In this document: positions 24,280 through 36,500 of the stretch, piece after piece | How positions within the stretch are numbered: position 1 is the stretch's first letter | How the letters are laid out: every line of letters begins with the position of its first letter | NCBI GenBank assembly: GCA_021464415.1 | Contig: CM038470.1 | Span: forward strand, 32,974,122-33,038,121 | Direction of reading: 5' to 3' | Origin: Lonicera japonica | Lineage: Eukaryota > Streptophyta > Magnoliopsida > Dipsacales > Caprifoliaceae | Length of the DNA stretch: 64,000 nucleotides | The notes under the pieces: generated by a model | The model's input: the letters and a program-made list of their open reading frames with translations, nothing else | Databases searched by the model: none | What the model was told of the DNA's origin: nothing | Program-made: the position numbers and the translations under genes

Positions 24280-26375
24280 CGCTTCTTCTTCATCTTCACT
24301 CTGTAGTTGGATTACTGAAAATTATCGTCTAGTAATTCGCAAAACTACCAATGTAAACTTACTCAATGCCAAAAACAACAACAGTAGAACATCCATTCTT
24401 TTTCATTTTGTTGTTGGATTATTGGGGGCAATAATCCAGATTACTGTCAAGTAATTTGTAAAAATACTAATGTAAACCTACTTAATGCCCAAAAAAATAA
24501 CAGTAGAATATTCATTCTTCTTCATCTTCACTTTGTTGTTGGATTACTGGAGGCAGTTATACGGATTACTGCCCTCACTAATTCATAAAACTACCAATGT
24601 AAACATATTCAATGCCCAAAAAAACAACATTAGAACATTCATTCTTTTTCATCTTCACTCTATTGTTGAATTATTAAGAATTACCACCCAGTGATTCACA
24701 AAACTACCAATGTACACTTACTCAATGCAAAAAAATATAACAGTAGAACGTCCATTCATCTTCATCTTCACTATGTTGCTGGATTACTAAGGGAAGTAAT
24801 CCTTATTACCGCTCAATAATTCGCAAAACTACCAATGTAAACCTATTCAATGCAAAAAAAAAGTATAATATTCATTCTTCTTCATCTTCACTCTGTTGTT
24901 GAATTACTGGAGACAGTAATCCGGATTACCGTCTAATAATTCGTAAAACTACTAATGTAAACCTATATAATGCCCAAAAGAATAACAGTGGAACATCAAT
25001 TATTCTTTATCTTCACTATGTTGTTAAATTACTGTGAATTACTGGTTAGTAATCTCCAAAACTACCAATGAACATCTACTCAATGCAAAAACAAAAATAA
25101 CATTAGAACATCAATTCTTCTTCATTTCATTATGTTTTTGGATTACTGGGAGTAATAATCCTGATTACCGCCTAGTAATTCGCAAAATTACTAATGTAAA
25201 CCTACTCAACGTTAAAAAAATAAAAGTAGAACATCCATTCTTCTTCATCTTTACTCTTTTATTGAATTCCTGGGGGTAGTAATCCGGATTACCCTTTAGT
25301 AATTCATAAAACTACAAATGTAAACCAATATAATGCCCAAAAAAAATAACAGTAGAATATTTATTTTTTTATCTTTACTCTGTTGTTGGATTACTGAAAA
25401 TTATCGTACAGTAATTTACAAAACTACCAATGTAAACCTACTTAATGCCAAAAAAATAATAGTAGAACATCAATTATTTTTCATCTTCACTATGTTATTA
25501 GATTACTGGGGGCAGTAATCCTGATTCCTTCCCAATAATTTGCAAAACTACCCATGTAAACCTACTCAATGCAAAAAAAAAAAAAAGTTGAACATTCATT
25601 ATTCTTCATCTTCACTTTGTTGTTGAATTACTAGAGGCAATAATCCGGATTACCTCCCAGTAATTCATAAAACTACTAATGTAAACCTATTTAATTCCCA
25701 AAAAAATAATAATATAACATCCATTTTTCTTCATCTTTACTTTGTTGTTAGATTACAGAAAAATTACCGCCCAGTAATTTGCAAAACTATCAATGTAAAC
25801 TTACTCAACGCCAAAAAAATAACAGTAGAACATTCATTCTTCTTCATCTTCACTCTGTTATTGGATTACTGGGGGCAGTAATCGGGATTACTATCCCAGT
25901 CATTCGTAAAACTACCAATGTAAACCTATTCAATGCCCAAAAAATTCACAATAGAACATCCATTCTTCTTCATCTTCATTCTATTGTTGGATTACTGGAG
26001 ACAGTAATTCGTAAAACTATCAATGTAAATATATTCAATGCCCAAAAAATTAACAATAAAACATCCATTCTTCTTCATCTTCACTCTGTTATTGGATCAC
26101 TGGGAATTACCACCTAATAATTCGCAAAACTACCAATGTACAACTACTCAAATGCCAAAAACAATAACAGTAGAATATTTATTCTTCTTCATCTTCACTC
26201 TTTTGCTGAATTACTGGGGGCAGTGATCCTGATTACCGCCCAATAATTTGTAAAACTACTAATATAAACCTACTCAATGTAAAAAAATATAAAAGTAGAA
26301 CATCTATTCTTCTTCATTTTCGCTCTGTTGTTAGATTACTGGAGCAATAATTCGGGTTACAATAAAATGCAAAGA
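24280..26375. repeat. Tandem array, about 18 units of 119 bp in trimers
   Basis: Each unit runs TTCATCTTCACTCTGTTGTT, a GGATTACTG dyad block, GTAATTCGCAAAACTACCAA, TGTAAACCTACTCAATGCC, an A-run and AGTAGAACATCCATTC. Units begin near 24284, 24405, 24521, 24648, 24758, 24882, 25005, 25119, 25245, 25370, 25481, 25607, 25731, 25844, 25968, 26079, 26188 and 26312. Units 1, 4, 7, 10, 13 and 16 have a short dyad block (GAAAATTA or GAATTA type); the others have the longer GGGGGCAGTAATCC type. The many ORFs here are by-products of the repeat and lack protein-like features. Confidence 0.9.
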
Positions 26376-26489
26376 CAATGAAAAAGATAATATATAAAAT
26401 CAAATTGAGATAAAGATGAAACTTGATTATCATCCATCTCACAAATCAAAATATTCACAATGGAAATGATGCCCTAGACATCATCTCTC

Positions 26490-26690
26490 TCAGATCTATT
26501 TTCTCTCTTTAAAACCTCTCATATCTTTTTCTATTACCAAATCTCCATTTTATCTCCCTCTCTCTTTCTCTCTCTTTTTCTCCTCTATTTACTCTCTTTT
26601 CTCACTAGTAGCGCCGGCGTAGGAAATATCGACGTCAACCACTGCGATGAAGAATGAAAGTTTGTAAAGAATTAAAATATATGAAAATCA
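26490..26690. repeat. Right direct repeat flanking the satellite-like array
   Basis: Same order as 23925-24150: CT-rich tract, TAGCGCCGGCGTAGGAAAT, CGACGTCAACCACTGCGATG, GAAGAATGAAAGTTTGTAAA. It is diverged from the left copy and in the same orientation. Confidence 0.65.
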
Positions 26691-26820
26691 ATGGAGACGA
26701 TGATCATGAATGACACTTTCTATCTTACTCGTGTTTCAAAATCCACTGCAAATCAAAAAAATTTCGGTTGTGCTGAGCAAGAATGGTAATTCAAATTAAG
26801 ATCATTTTTACCTATGTTTA

Positions 26821-26836
26821 AATATGAGTGTAAAAT
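26821..26836. repeat. Left target-site duplication of the LINE
   Basis: AATATGAGTGTAAAAT is repeated exactly at 30140-30155, after the LINE poly(A). A following CATGATA is also shared after a 3-base difference, so the duplication may have been about 26 bp originally. Confidence 0.85.
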
Positions 26837-29800
26837 TTTCATGATAAATTGAAGAAATGTTTGCTGAGTTTATCGAATTGGAGTAAGAAAAAGTTCAGGG
26901 GTGATAGAAAGAAGTTAGAAGAAGCTAGAAACAAGCTCAGATCTATTCGAAATAGCCCCGCTGTACAACGAGATGATGAGATTCGTCTACAAAATGTAAT
27001 AGATGGTATTTTGAAAAGGGAGGAGATCAAATGGCTACAGAGATCAAAGGTCAATTGGTTAATGCATGGTGAAAAGAATACTAGTTTCTTCCATGCCAAA
27101 GCATCCCATCGAATGAAGCGAAATAAAATTGAATCAATTACGAATAGCGCCGGCAGGGTACGTGAAGGAGAGGATGAAATTGCAAATTGTGCCATTGCCT
27201 TTTTCCAAGAGTTATTCCAGTCCAATGGCGCTCAGTTGGAGGCCCAAACCGATACTCTTCAAGCGGTAAATCATTGTGTTACTAACGAGATGAATATGCA
27301 GCTCACTAAGACGTTCACTGCAGAAGGAGTACACCTTGCTCTAAAACAAATGCACCCTTTAAAAGCTCCTGGGCTCGACAGACTGCCTGCTACTTTTTAC
27401 CAATCATATTGGCATGTTGTGGGGTCAGGGCTTACGGACACAGTGCTTAATTTCCTTAATAATGGTGTGTTTGATCATAAACTCAACTTCACTCAAATTG
27501 TGTTGATTCCAAAAATTAAAAACCTAGTGAACATTTCCCAGTTCAGGCCAATAAGCTTGTGTAATGTTATATATAAATTGGCTGCTAAAGTGCTAGCAAA
27601 TCGATTGAAAGGAATACTCGATGATGTCATATCGGTGAATTAAAGTGCTTTTGTTCCTGGGAGCTTAATTACGGATAATGTTATAGCTTCCTTTGAGCTC
27701 AATCACTACCTCAAAAGAAAAATGCAGGGCTTGAAAGGCCATTTTGCACTCAAACTTGACATGAAAAAAGCCTACGATAGAGTGGAATGGTCTTTCTTAG
27801 AAAGAATAATGGAGAAGATGGGGTTTGCCAGAAGGTGGATTGAGATTATTTTAAAATGCATTTCTACTGTCTCTTACTTTGTTATCATTAGCGGTTCCAA
27901 TTACGGCTTGATTCATCCAACTCGTGGTCTCCGTCAAGGAGACCCATTATTGCCTTATCTTTTTCTCTTATGTGCAGAGGGGCTATCGGCCTTAATTACA
28001 AAGGCAATGAACCGTAATGACATTCATGGCTTAACAGCGAGCAGGAACGGGCCAAAAGTATCTCATCTTTTTTTCGCTGATGATAGTATCATCTTCGGCG
28101 ATGCATCAAAGCAGGAGGCGATGAATTTGACGAATATCCTCAATTCATATGAGGTGGCCTCGGGACATCAAGTTAACTATGATAAGAGCGCCATCGTCTT
28201 TAGCAAAAACACCTCCCCAAGCATCAAAGGCCAAGTCTCGGAAATTTTCAGGGTAAAAGTGGTGGAGAGTCATGACTTGTACCTCGGCTTGCCAACTATT
28301 GTGGGTCGATCTAGGAAAGAGATTTTTGCTACTATCAATGAAAGAGTTTGGTCAAAAATAAAAGGATGGAAAAGCAAGCTACTATCTAAAGCGGGGAAAT
28401 AAGTACTTATTAAAGCAGTCGCTCAAGCAGTCCCTTCTTATGTGATGAGTTGCTTCAAAATTCCAGATGCATTATGTAATGAAATTGAGGCTATAATTAG
28501 AAGATTTTGGTTGGGGCAAAGCGAGCTCAGAAAAAAAATTCACTGGGTTAGTTGGAAGAAGATGTGCGAGTCAAAAAAAGCTGGGGGCCTTGGTTTTCGT
28601 GATTTAAAAGCTTTCAACTGGGCCTATTAGGGAAACAGGCATGGAGGCTATCTCAAAGACTAAACTCATTACCGAGTAGAATTCTTCAAGCTAAATACTT
28701 TCCCTCTTGCTCTTTTTGGGAAGCCTCTCTTGGATCTTCGCCGTCCTTTATTTGGCATGGAATTTGGGAGTCCAGAAAATTTCTTGAGCTCGGCACCAGA
28801 TGGCGCATTGGATCGGGGGAATCAGTTCGGATATGGTCTGATAGATGGGTCCCGGGCTTAGAATCCTTTAGAGTCTCTTCTCCGGTTTTGGAGCTTGATG
28901 AATTTGCTACCATGGATCATCTCTTTTCTCATGTGCCTGGGATGTGGAATGAAGGTCTGATTAGGCGAATATTCTCTTCAGACGAGGCACATGCTATTCT
29001 TAGTATTGTCCTTGGGAGTCGTAATAACGAGGACAAGTTGATTTGGCATTTCTCCTCGGATGGTGTTTATAGTTCGAAAAGTGGGTATAAAATTATTAGA
29101 AATTTTTTGAAGCTCCATAATGGCCCCCCAACATATTATCTAACTCAATCTTATCTTCTCCATCAGTTACTGGATCTGGAAGCTAGGTGTCCCTAACAAA
29201 GTTAGACATTTTTTATGGTGTGTATTGTCAAATTCACTCCCATCTCGCCTTAATCTAGCTCGCAGGCAAGTCCAAATTGAAGTAGTGTGCCCGTGTTGCA
29301 AGGCTGCGTTCGAAGATGCAGTTCATATATTATTCAACTGCGACTTTGCTAGATTGTGCTTATCAAAAATTGGTATTAACCTATCAAAATTTTCTTTTGC
29401 TGGGTGGGAAAATAAAGATCTGATTTTATCCTTCTTAGGCCGATTAAACGAATTCAAAAAGAGCAAGGTGCGGTCTGCTTATGGCAAATCTGGAATAATA
29501 GGAACTCGATCATATTTGAAGGGAGAGGTAGAGACGCTGAGTTTATTGTGAGTTCGATGCATGTTTTTCTCAAGAGGTTTAAGGAGGCCCAAACCCATCC
29601 TCCGGTCCTAGCCCCAATGCAAAACCGTTGGTTTCCTCTTCCTCACAATCGGTACAAAGTGAACTTCGATGCAGCTGTGTTGGCAGATGAGGCTTCAGTA
29701 GGGGTGGGTATAGTGATTAGGAATTCAAATGGTGACTTTTTGGCAGCTCTTAGCAAAAAGATTAATGCCCCACTAGATCTAGCGTCAGCCGAAGTGATTG

Positions 29801-30139
29801 CAGCCTTTTACACTACATACTTTACTCTCAATTGTGGTTTCTTTGAAACTTTTTTCGAAGGTGATGCCCTATCGATCATTAATTTGATTAATAGTAGCGC
29901 TAATAGTTTAGTTTGTTATGGTCATATTATTGATGACATCAAGCGCTTGTCTGGCTCGTATAGATTATGTAATTGGTCTTTTGTTCCCCGATGTGGTAAT
30001 TATGTAGCCCACTGTAGCTAAGTATGCTAAATTTGTGTTAGATTTCAAATCCTAGTTGGAGGAGGCCCCAGAATTTTTGTTACCTCCCCTTTAGGCCGAT
30101 TTAGTCACGCAATAATACTTGTCTTTCTTCTCAAAAAAA
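26837..30139 (+). mobile_element. 5'-truncated L1-type LINE with poly(A) and TSD
   Basis: The element contains only the second half of LINE ORF2 (reverse transcriptase onward). ORF1 and the endonuclease are missing, as happens when target-primed reverse transcription stops early. It ends in a short A-run at 30133-30141 and is bounded by the 16-bp direct repeat AATATGAGTGTAAAAT. It sits about 430 bp upstream of the SKIP31-like start codon, in the same orientation. Confidence 0.92.
26849..30110 (+). pseudogene. LINE ORF2: reverse transcriptase, zinc domain, RNase H (broken)
   Basis: Domains in order: a pre-RT segment; RT with [67 protein letters not shown] and the catalytic FADD (about 28076-28087); the zf-RVT domain with CPCCKAAFEDAVHILFNC; and an RNase H domain with VNFDAAV, SAEVIAA and FEGDAL supplying D-E-D. 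Five lesions are seen. In-frame stops lie at 27641-27643 and 28400-28402. Frameshifts lie near 28622, near 29170-29195 and near 29480. Another stop near 30019 cuts the final tail. The active-site residues remain but the chain is broken, so no enzyme is expected. Confidence 0.9.
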
Positions 30140-30155
30140 AATATGAGTGTAAAAT
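30140..30155. repeat. Right target-site duplication of the LINE
   Basis: Exact copy of 26821-26836 immediately after the A-run. Confidence 0.85.
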
Positions 30156-30574
30156 CAGCATGATATTTTAAAATTATATTAATGAAAAAAAGAATGATCA
30201 ATCTTTTATAATTAAAAGTTAAATTTTAGTCTATTAAAAATTAATGGGTAAAAATAGTCCGAAGGTTATATAGTTATTGGTCATTTTTCTTTTAAAAAAT
30301 TGTGAGGAAAAAAAAAAGTTCGTCTACGTTTTGGAATAGCAATTCAACCGTGCCCCACACTGCACATCAACCCGACCCGACAGATACGACACGCGACCCA
30401 AAAAAAATCTTCGGAATCTCAGACCCTCCTTTATCCCTAAAAATATCATCTTTACATAACCCTTCGAATCCACCGTAAATTTTCACAACCGGCCGGCGTA
30501 TTTTTCCGACCACCGGAGTTCAGATCCCGACCAAATCCGATTTCAACCGGAGAGGCTCGTGTCCGTCTCAAATC
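30156..30574 (+). promoter_or_regulatory. Probable promoter and 5' UTR of the SKIP31-like gene
   Basis: AT-rich sequence changes near 30340 to a CG-richer, leader-like stretch ending at the ATG at 30575. No clear TATA box was seen. The proximal region between the LINE and the ATG is only about 430 bp, so any farther promoter elements would lie in or beyond the LINE. Confidence 0.45.
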
Positions 30575-33500
30575 ATGACAGTTTCTGAAGACGAAGATGA
30601 TAATCTCGCTCAGTTCCTCGAATCTGAGGTTCTCTCTGAAGTCTCCGATCAGGTAATCAGATTTACGATCCAAAGTTCTGATTCAATTTGAATTATCTTT
30701 GTTTCTTTCGTACTTTTCAATTTTCTAGGGTTTGTGTCTTTTTACATGTGTGTGTATAGCTGAGTTTTATTTACGCGGACATATTTATCTGACATGAGAA
30801 ATTTAGCGGAGTTTTAATTTGTTGGAAATGATTTAGATAAGGATGAATGTTATATGGACCTCATGTTCTAATCAATTAGACTACCTGCAGACGCGATGCC
30901 TGCGCTTCTCCATGGAGAAAAGTTTGATAGAAGTCAAATAGGTCTGGAAGTTAGTCTGTAGCCTTGATTGTTTAAGGCCTAAGGTTCATGTGATGCGTGT
31001 GCTTCTCGCATAAGAAAAATTTTAAAGATGGTCTTGTGGTGAAATTTTAGTGTCTGATTGTTTAAGGTCAAAGGTTTGATTGACGTTGGTAACAATGTTT
31101 TTATGAAAAGAAATTGTAGGGGTAAAATAGGTATTTTAAACATTTGATTTTTTTGTTGGTAGCATTTTTTTTTTATGGAAAAAAGGAAAACTGCAGGGGT
31201 AAAATAAGCATTGCAAAGGTTCGATTCTCGTCGGTAGCAAATATTTTTATGGAAAAAAAAATTTACTAGGGTGAAATAGGTATTTCAAAGGTTCGATACT
31301 TGTTGGTAGCAAATTTTTTTTTTTATGAAAAAGAAAATTGCAAGGGTAAAATAGGCAATTAGGCATTCCAAGGTTTGATTTTTGTTGGTAGCAAAACTTT
31401 TTAGGGACAAAAGAAAAATTGCAGGGGTAAAATAAGCATTGCAAAGGTTTGATTGTTGTTGCTAGCAAATATTTTTATGAAAAAAGGGTGAAATAGGTAT
31501 TTCAGAGGTTCGATTCTTGTTGGTGGCAAAAAATTTTATGACAACTAAAATTACAAGGGTAAAATAAGCATTTCAAATGTTTTATCCTTGTTGGCAGCAA
31601 AATTTTTATGAAGAAAACAAAATTGCAGCGGGTAAAATTTTCAAAAGTTTGACACAGCCGAAATGGGCCTTGACTTTATAATATAGTATAGACCACTGAC
31701 TATTTTGTTACCTGTGTCAAAGGCACTATCCTCCTTCGAAAAAGCATCGTCCAATCTCAACCAACAATCTTTCATCTCTTACAATTTTTAAGGATTGAAA
31801 ATCTGTTGCTCAATTGGATCTGTTTGTGAGGGTTGAAATGTTGAATTGGTTTTTGATTCGATTGCAGGAAGATACAAAACTTTATAAAGATGAGGAAGTA
31901 TGTCCGAAGCCGAAGAGGGTACGTGTTGATGAAGGAAGTTCAACCAGATCAAATGAAGTAGTTGCTTGTAGCAGTAGTGGTGGTAAGGATTCTTTGAAGA
32001 GCAGAACAAATCCGAGGAGGATAGATACAGGGTTTTTCAGCAATGTCCCTCCTGAACTCTTTCATCACATCCTCAAATTCTTATCATCCGAGGTATATAC
32101 ATGTACAGATGTACTTATACTATACAGTGGCAGAGACATGATCTGATAATTTTGGGGGGCGAAAAATAATTTTGATGCATGATTGAATACATTTTGTTTT
32201 GATATTCTAGCATTTTTTAAAAAGTGTAAAAGAAATCCTAACAAAGCAGTCGTTCTAGTACTATACATGAGTTTGTAGTGCTAAATTATCAAAATGAGTG
32301 CACTTACCCCTGTCTAACTTCATCATAACATAAAATGAGGTGGGCAAAGTGTAATTTTTTCCCTAAACTTAGGTGTGGGTCAAAATCTTAATTATTACAT
32401 TTTAAAAAATTTCTTTTGAAAAAGCCCACCTTCAACTATATGTGGCTTTGCCACTGATACTATATACGTTAAACGCAAATAAGGTGCGGTTTGTACCTGA
32501 TATCTAAAATACCCTGAGTTATATTATTACACGAACAAGTGTTCGCGGTTTGCACTTGAATTGTCTAAAATACCCCCAGCTAGAATATTTGGAAGTAAAA
32601 TGAATGGATGGAAGATTGAACCTACAACCATATAAGAGATCTTTATGAATCTTACTACTAAGAAACATTATAGCTTGTGAATCATTTTTACGTAATTTAG
32701 CATCATTGCTGAAACATAAGGTTTGCCTCGATTCTTATATATACATATACATATGTAATTGTGGTATTTTAATTTTTTAAGAGTGTACTTTCCCCCAATT
32801 TTTGGGTGAACTAATTAGGGTTTGTGATGGGAAAATGTAGGATCTTGTTTCTTGCTCGCTGGTTTGCAGATTCCTGAATTTCGTTGCTTCTGATGAGTGC
32901 TTGTGGCGACGCCTGTGAGTATCTTTTTCTCTTTGTCAGAGTGTTTGTTTGCCATTTGCGTCATCATTGTTTATATTAAGAATTTTGATTTTTGACACCA
33001 CGTGTTTCATATATAAATTACTTAGTTTTATTTTTTGTAATATTTTTTTAATTGTACAGGTCTATTTTAGCTAAATTTGGTGCTTTTGTAGATTTATCAA
33101 AACATACTAATATTCAGGATCAAAATTGTATAAAACTATAACAAATTAACAATGCAGTTGGGAATTATATGCATAATGGGTTGGGTTTGAATCCATTTTA
33201 CTTAGAAAAATCTTGAAATCTGAACCCGCCGCGTTAATTAAATGTATAGCAGTATAAGCTTGAACCTGCCCTGACACATTGTCATTATATGGTACAATAG
33301 GATCTTTAAAGGGAAGAAAATATATTGGGGCAGGTTGTGGTGTGTCAAATTGATTAAATGTACATGATCCTGAAGTCCTGAACCTGAGCCAGGTTTGTGT
33401 ACTAGAGCCTGTACCCACCCATGTCAAAAAACGCCCCATTTGGTAGAACATCTGCCGGGTCGGGCCATGTTGTTATCCCTAGCAATTATTGAAGCATAGA

Positions 33501-36500
33501 TAATTCCATGTGATATATTAAGTATGATGGGCAATTGCTCTTGGCTAATAAATTTGTAGATTTATCAAACAACCAAATATTGAGATCGAGGGTGTGGATA
33601 AGTTGGCAATGAAGGTGGCTTGGCCCATGCCACCCCACCATGTTTCAAAGCGTCGGGAACCCCAGTTTCCTTCTCCCTCCCACAATTTATAAAATTATAA
33701 CCCCAAGGTTGAACACTGGGTTTATCCGTGTCAAAAAAATTCAGTATCGAACCAAATTTTATAAAAATATATATGCTCAACAATTGAAAAAAAAAATAAC
33801 AATGCAATTGGGAAGTATACGTGCAACTATCGAAAGTACAGATAATACCATTTGCTCTATCTGATTTAACTACATATATACTATATATTAAGTGTGATGT
33901 AGAGTTTCCCTTAAATAGTTTAGAGAGCTCTTTTTATATATATACAAGTGGTGCACGGATACCGGGTCTACAGCACTTAGTGTAGATAACACAGCCCCAA
34001 GGTTAAACACCAGGTCTATCTGTGTATTGCCTGTATGAGGGGGAAAAAGCCTAACATTCACTGTCAAAATTATTTATTACTTGCTTATAACTGATGATTC
34101 ACTATCAAAATTCTTTTGGTACATGCATGATATATGCTACTGAATGACTTATCTTTTTGTTATTATTTGCTTTCAGTTACATATAACCGAATCGCACACG
34201 CATATGCACGGAAAAATAGTGTATCATAGATGCACTAGGTAAATTATAAGTCAAGAGTCTTGGATCCATCTAAAGCTTTTTACTCAAGTACTATGTCAAA
34301 TACTAACAATCAAAATAAGAAAGTGCAAAGTACTTCTATATGTGTAGATTCATATATATTATGCACCTTAAAAGGTTACATCCAGCGTATCTTGATGTGT
34401 CTCGTGTCCTAGCCGTGTCTTCGCGCACCCGCCTATTTAAAGTTGCCAAACACGTCCATGTGTCCTAGGAGTGTCCTTCCTATATAAGTTTCAACCAGAG
34501 GTGTAATACAACGGTGCTTCACCTCTGGCATAGTGTTTGTGTTTCTTATGCTTGTTTGCGAAACATATTTCAATGTTGTGCAGGTATTGTTTGCGATGGG
34601 GTTTGTTGCCACCGACGAAGAAGTTACGGGATTGTGCCTGGAAAAAGCTTTACATTCAGGTAACTTTCAATTGACTTCAAATGCTGTTGTTATTTAGCAT
34701 AGTGTAATTAACCAATATCCCAAAAATTTGTCATTATCATAGTCGGGCATATTCAACAACCAATATTCCAACAATATTACAGTTAAGCAACTTGTCCTGT
34801 GGAAGAGTGGTTTAGATTGTACCCTAGTGTTCAAATCCTGGGAGAAGCATTGTAGCTGTCATTTTCTTAACTTCGTATGTCTCAATTAGATTTTGTGTTA
34901 ATATTGTTTTCCTTTTTTGATCGAGTGTAAATATCGTTTGGAATATTGTAAGTATGTACTCCCTCTATCCCAAGTCACACATTTCCTTTTCGAGAAGTCC
35001 TAATTACAAATCCAGTTTTTTTTTTTTTTTTGGAGAATTCAAAGTATGTGCACCCACTAAGACCCATTGCTATTGTTCATCTATTTGTTCAACTTTCAAA
35101 GATTGGAATTTCCCATTAAACCAAAGTGTGCTCGATAGCAAGTTCGTTAGATCATAACACCCTTTTATTGGTACAAATTTGAAATAAAATATGTAATTTC
35201 CAAACTAGGTCTATTATGAAAGTTAGTAAGTAGTTGCTTGTAAATTGCAAAAGATTATGCAAGTCACTAGGTAATTAATAGGTAAAGAAGTTGGAAGAAT
35301 AAATCAAAGACTCTTTGTTCACTCAGTGAAAGACAAGCCCAAAAAAGGAAAAGGAGAGACTGAACTGAGCATTATACCTATTTAGTCTCTTTTGTGAGAA
35401 CCAGAGCAAATATTGATTGATGCTTCTAACTTTAAAAGATTTAGCCAATTTCGGTGGTTAACCATATGGTGTGTGATGTGTCAATAGAAGATAATTTTGG
35501 TGGTTCAGGTGTCAATAGAAAATAACTATGATTGTTCATGTGTCAATAGAAAGTAACAAAATTCAATGGATCAGTTGAATCAAGTTGGTTATTGATAACT
35601 TATTGTAAGATGTTAAAAGCTCATACCCTTTTTGTGCACCTTGTTAGGCTCAAAAGGCCGGTGCCTTGTTGAGTGTCCCACACCTTACTAAATGCACTTT
35701 ATCTGAGCCTGGTCGAGACGTGTAGGGCTTGCCTTGCACCTAGGCGGGCGGCGGGCCATTGACAACTATGTTGTTATTATCATTTTGGGTGATACTTGAT
35801 AGGAAGTTAAATTTTGGAACTTGTTCTAGTCTAATTTATACAGCCTTTACCATTTGTTTTAGCACATTCTGTAACTATAATGTTGTGGGCGGGTTGTTAT
35901 ATGTGCCTTAGTGTGGCTGCAGTAGATGCTGGCAGGCTACACACTCGATTCATCCCACATCGCCTAGGTGAGATTCGCCAATATTCTATATATGTTTGGT
36001 TACTAGTCCTTCCTAGTAAGAGGTCTTTTGAGGAAAAGAAAAACCATGAGGGCTTGGGCCTGAAATGAAAAATATCTTACTGTAATTTTTACATGACGGA
36101 TTCATATGTTGCTTATTGTTTAAGATTCGAACTCTGGTTCACAAGCAATTCTTTCTTGCTGCAGCGTGATGAACAGGACATGGCTGAGTTTGTTAGAAAT
36201 TGCCCTACTGAGTTCAAAGAGTATTACATCCAAATGCAGGTGGCAAAGAGAAGCCAAGCACCTCTTCCTTCTCAGGTAACACGGTTTACTTTTTCCTAAA
36301 CATTTTCTCTTTTAATTTTTCATTATCAATGGTCCAAGTTTGAATTCAACACTCACTTTTTTTTAATCAATTATTATTTTTTACGGCTTTTGAGTAATGG
36401 GTTTCTTTAGATATTTATCACGTCCTTGTGTCTCAAATTAAGAATCCCTGTTTTTAATTCAAACATGTTAAGGAGATACATGAATTTTCACAATGAACCT

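Noticed and set aside
24155..26226. Series of 60-112 codon ORFs
   Set aside because: They repeat the same peptide words because they read through the 119-bp tandem units. There is no independent evidence of coding.
34795..34870. tRNA-like GAAGAGTGG ... GTTCAAATCCTGG stretch in SKIP31 intron 4
   Set aside because: Boxes are weak and no cloverleaf could be drawn. It may be another SINE remnant but is too poor to call.
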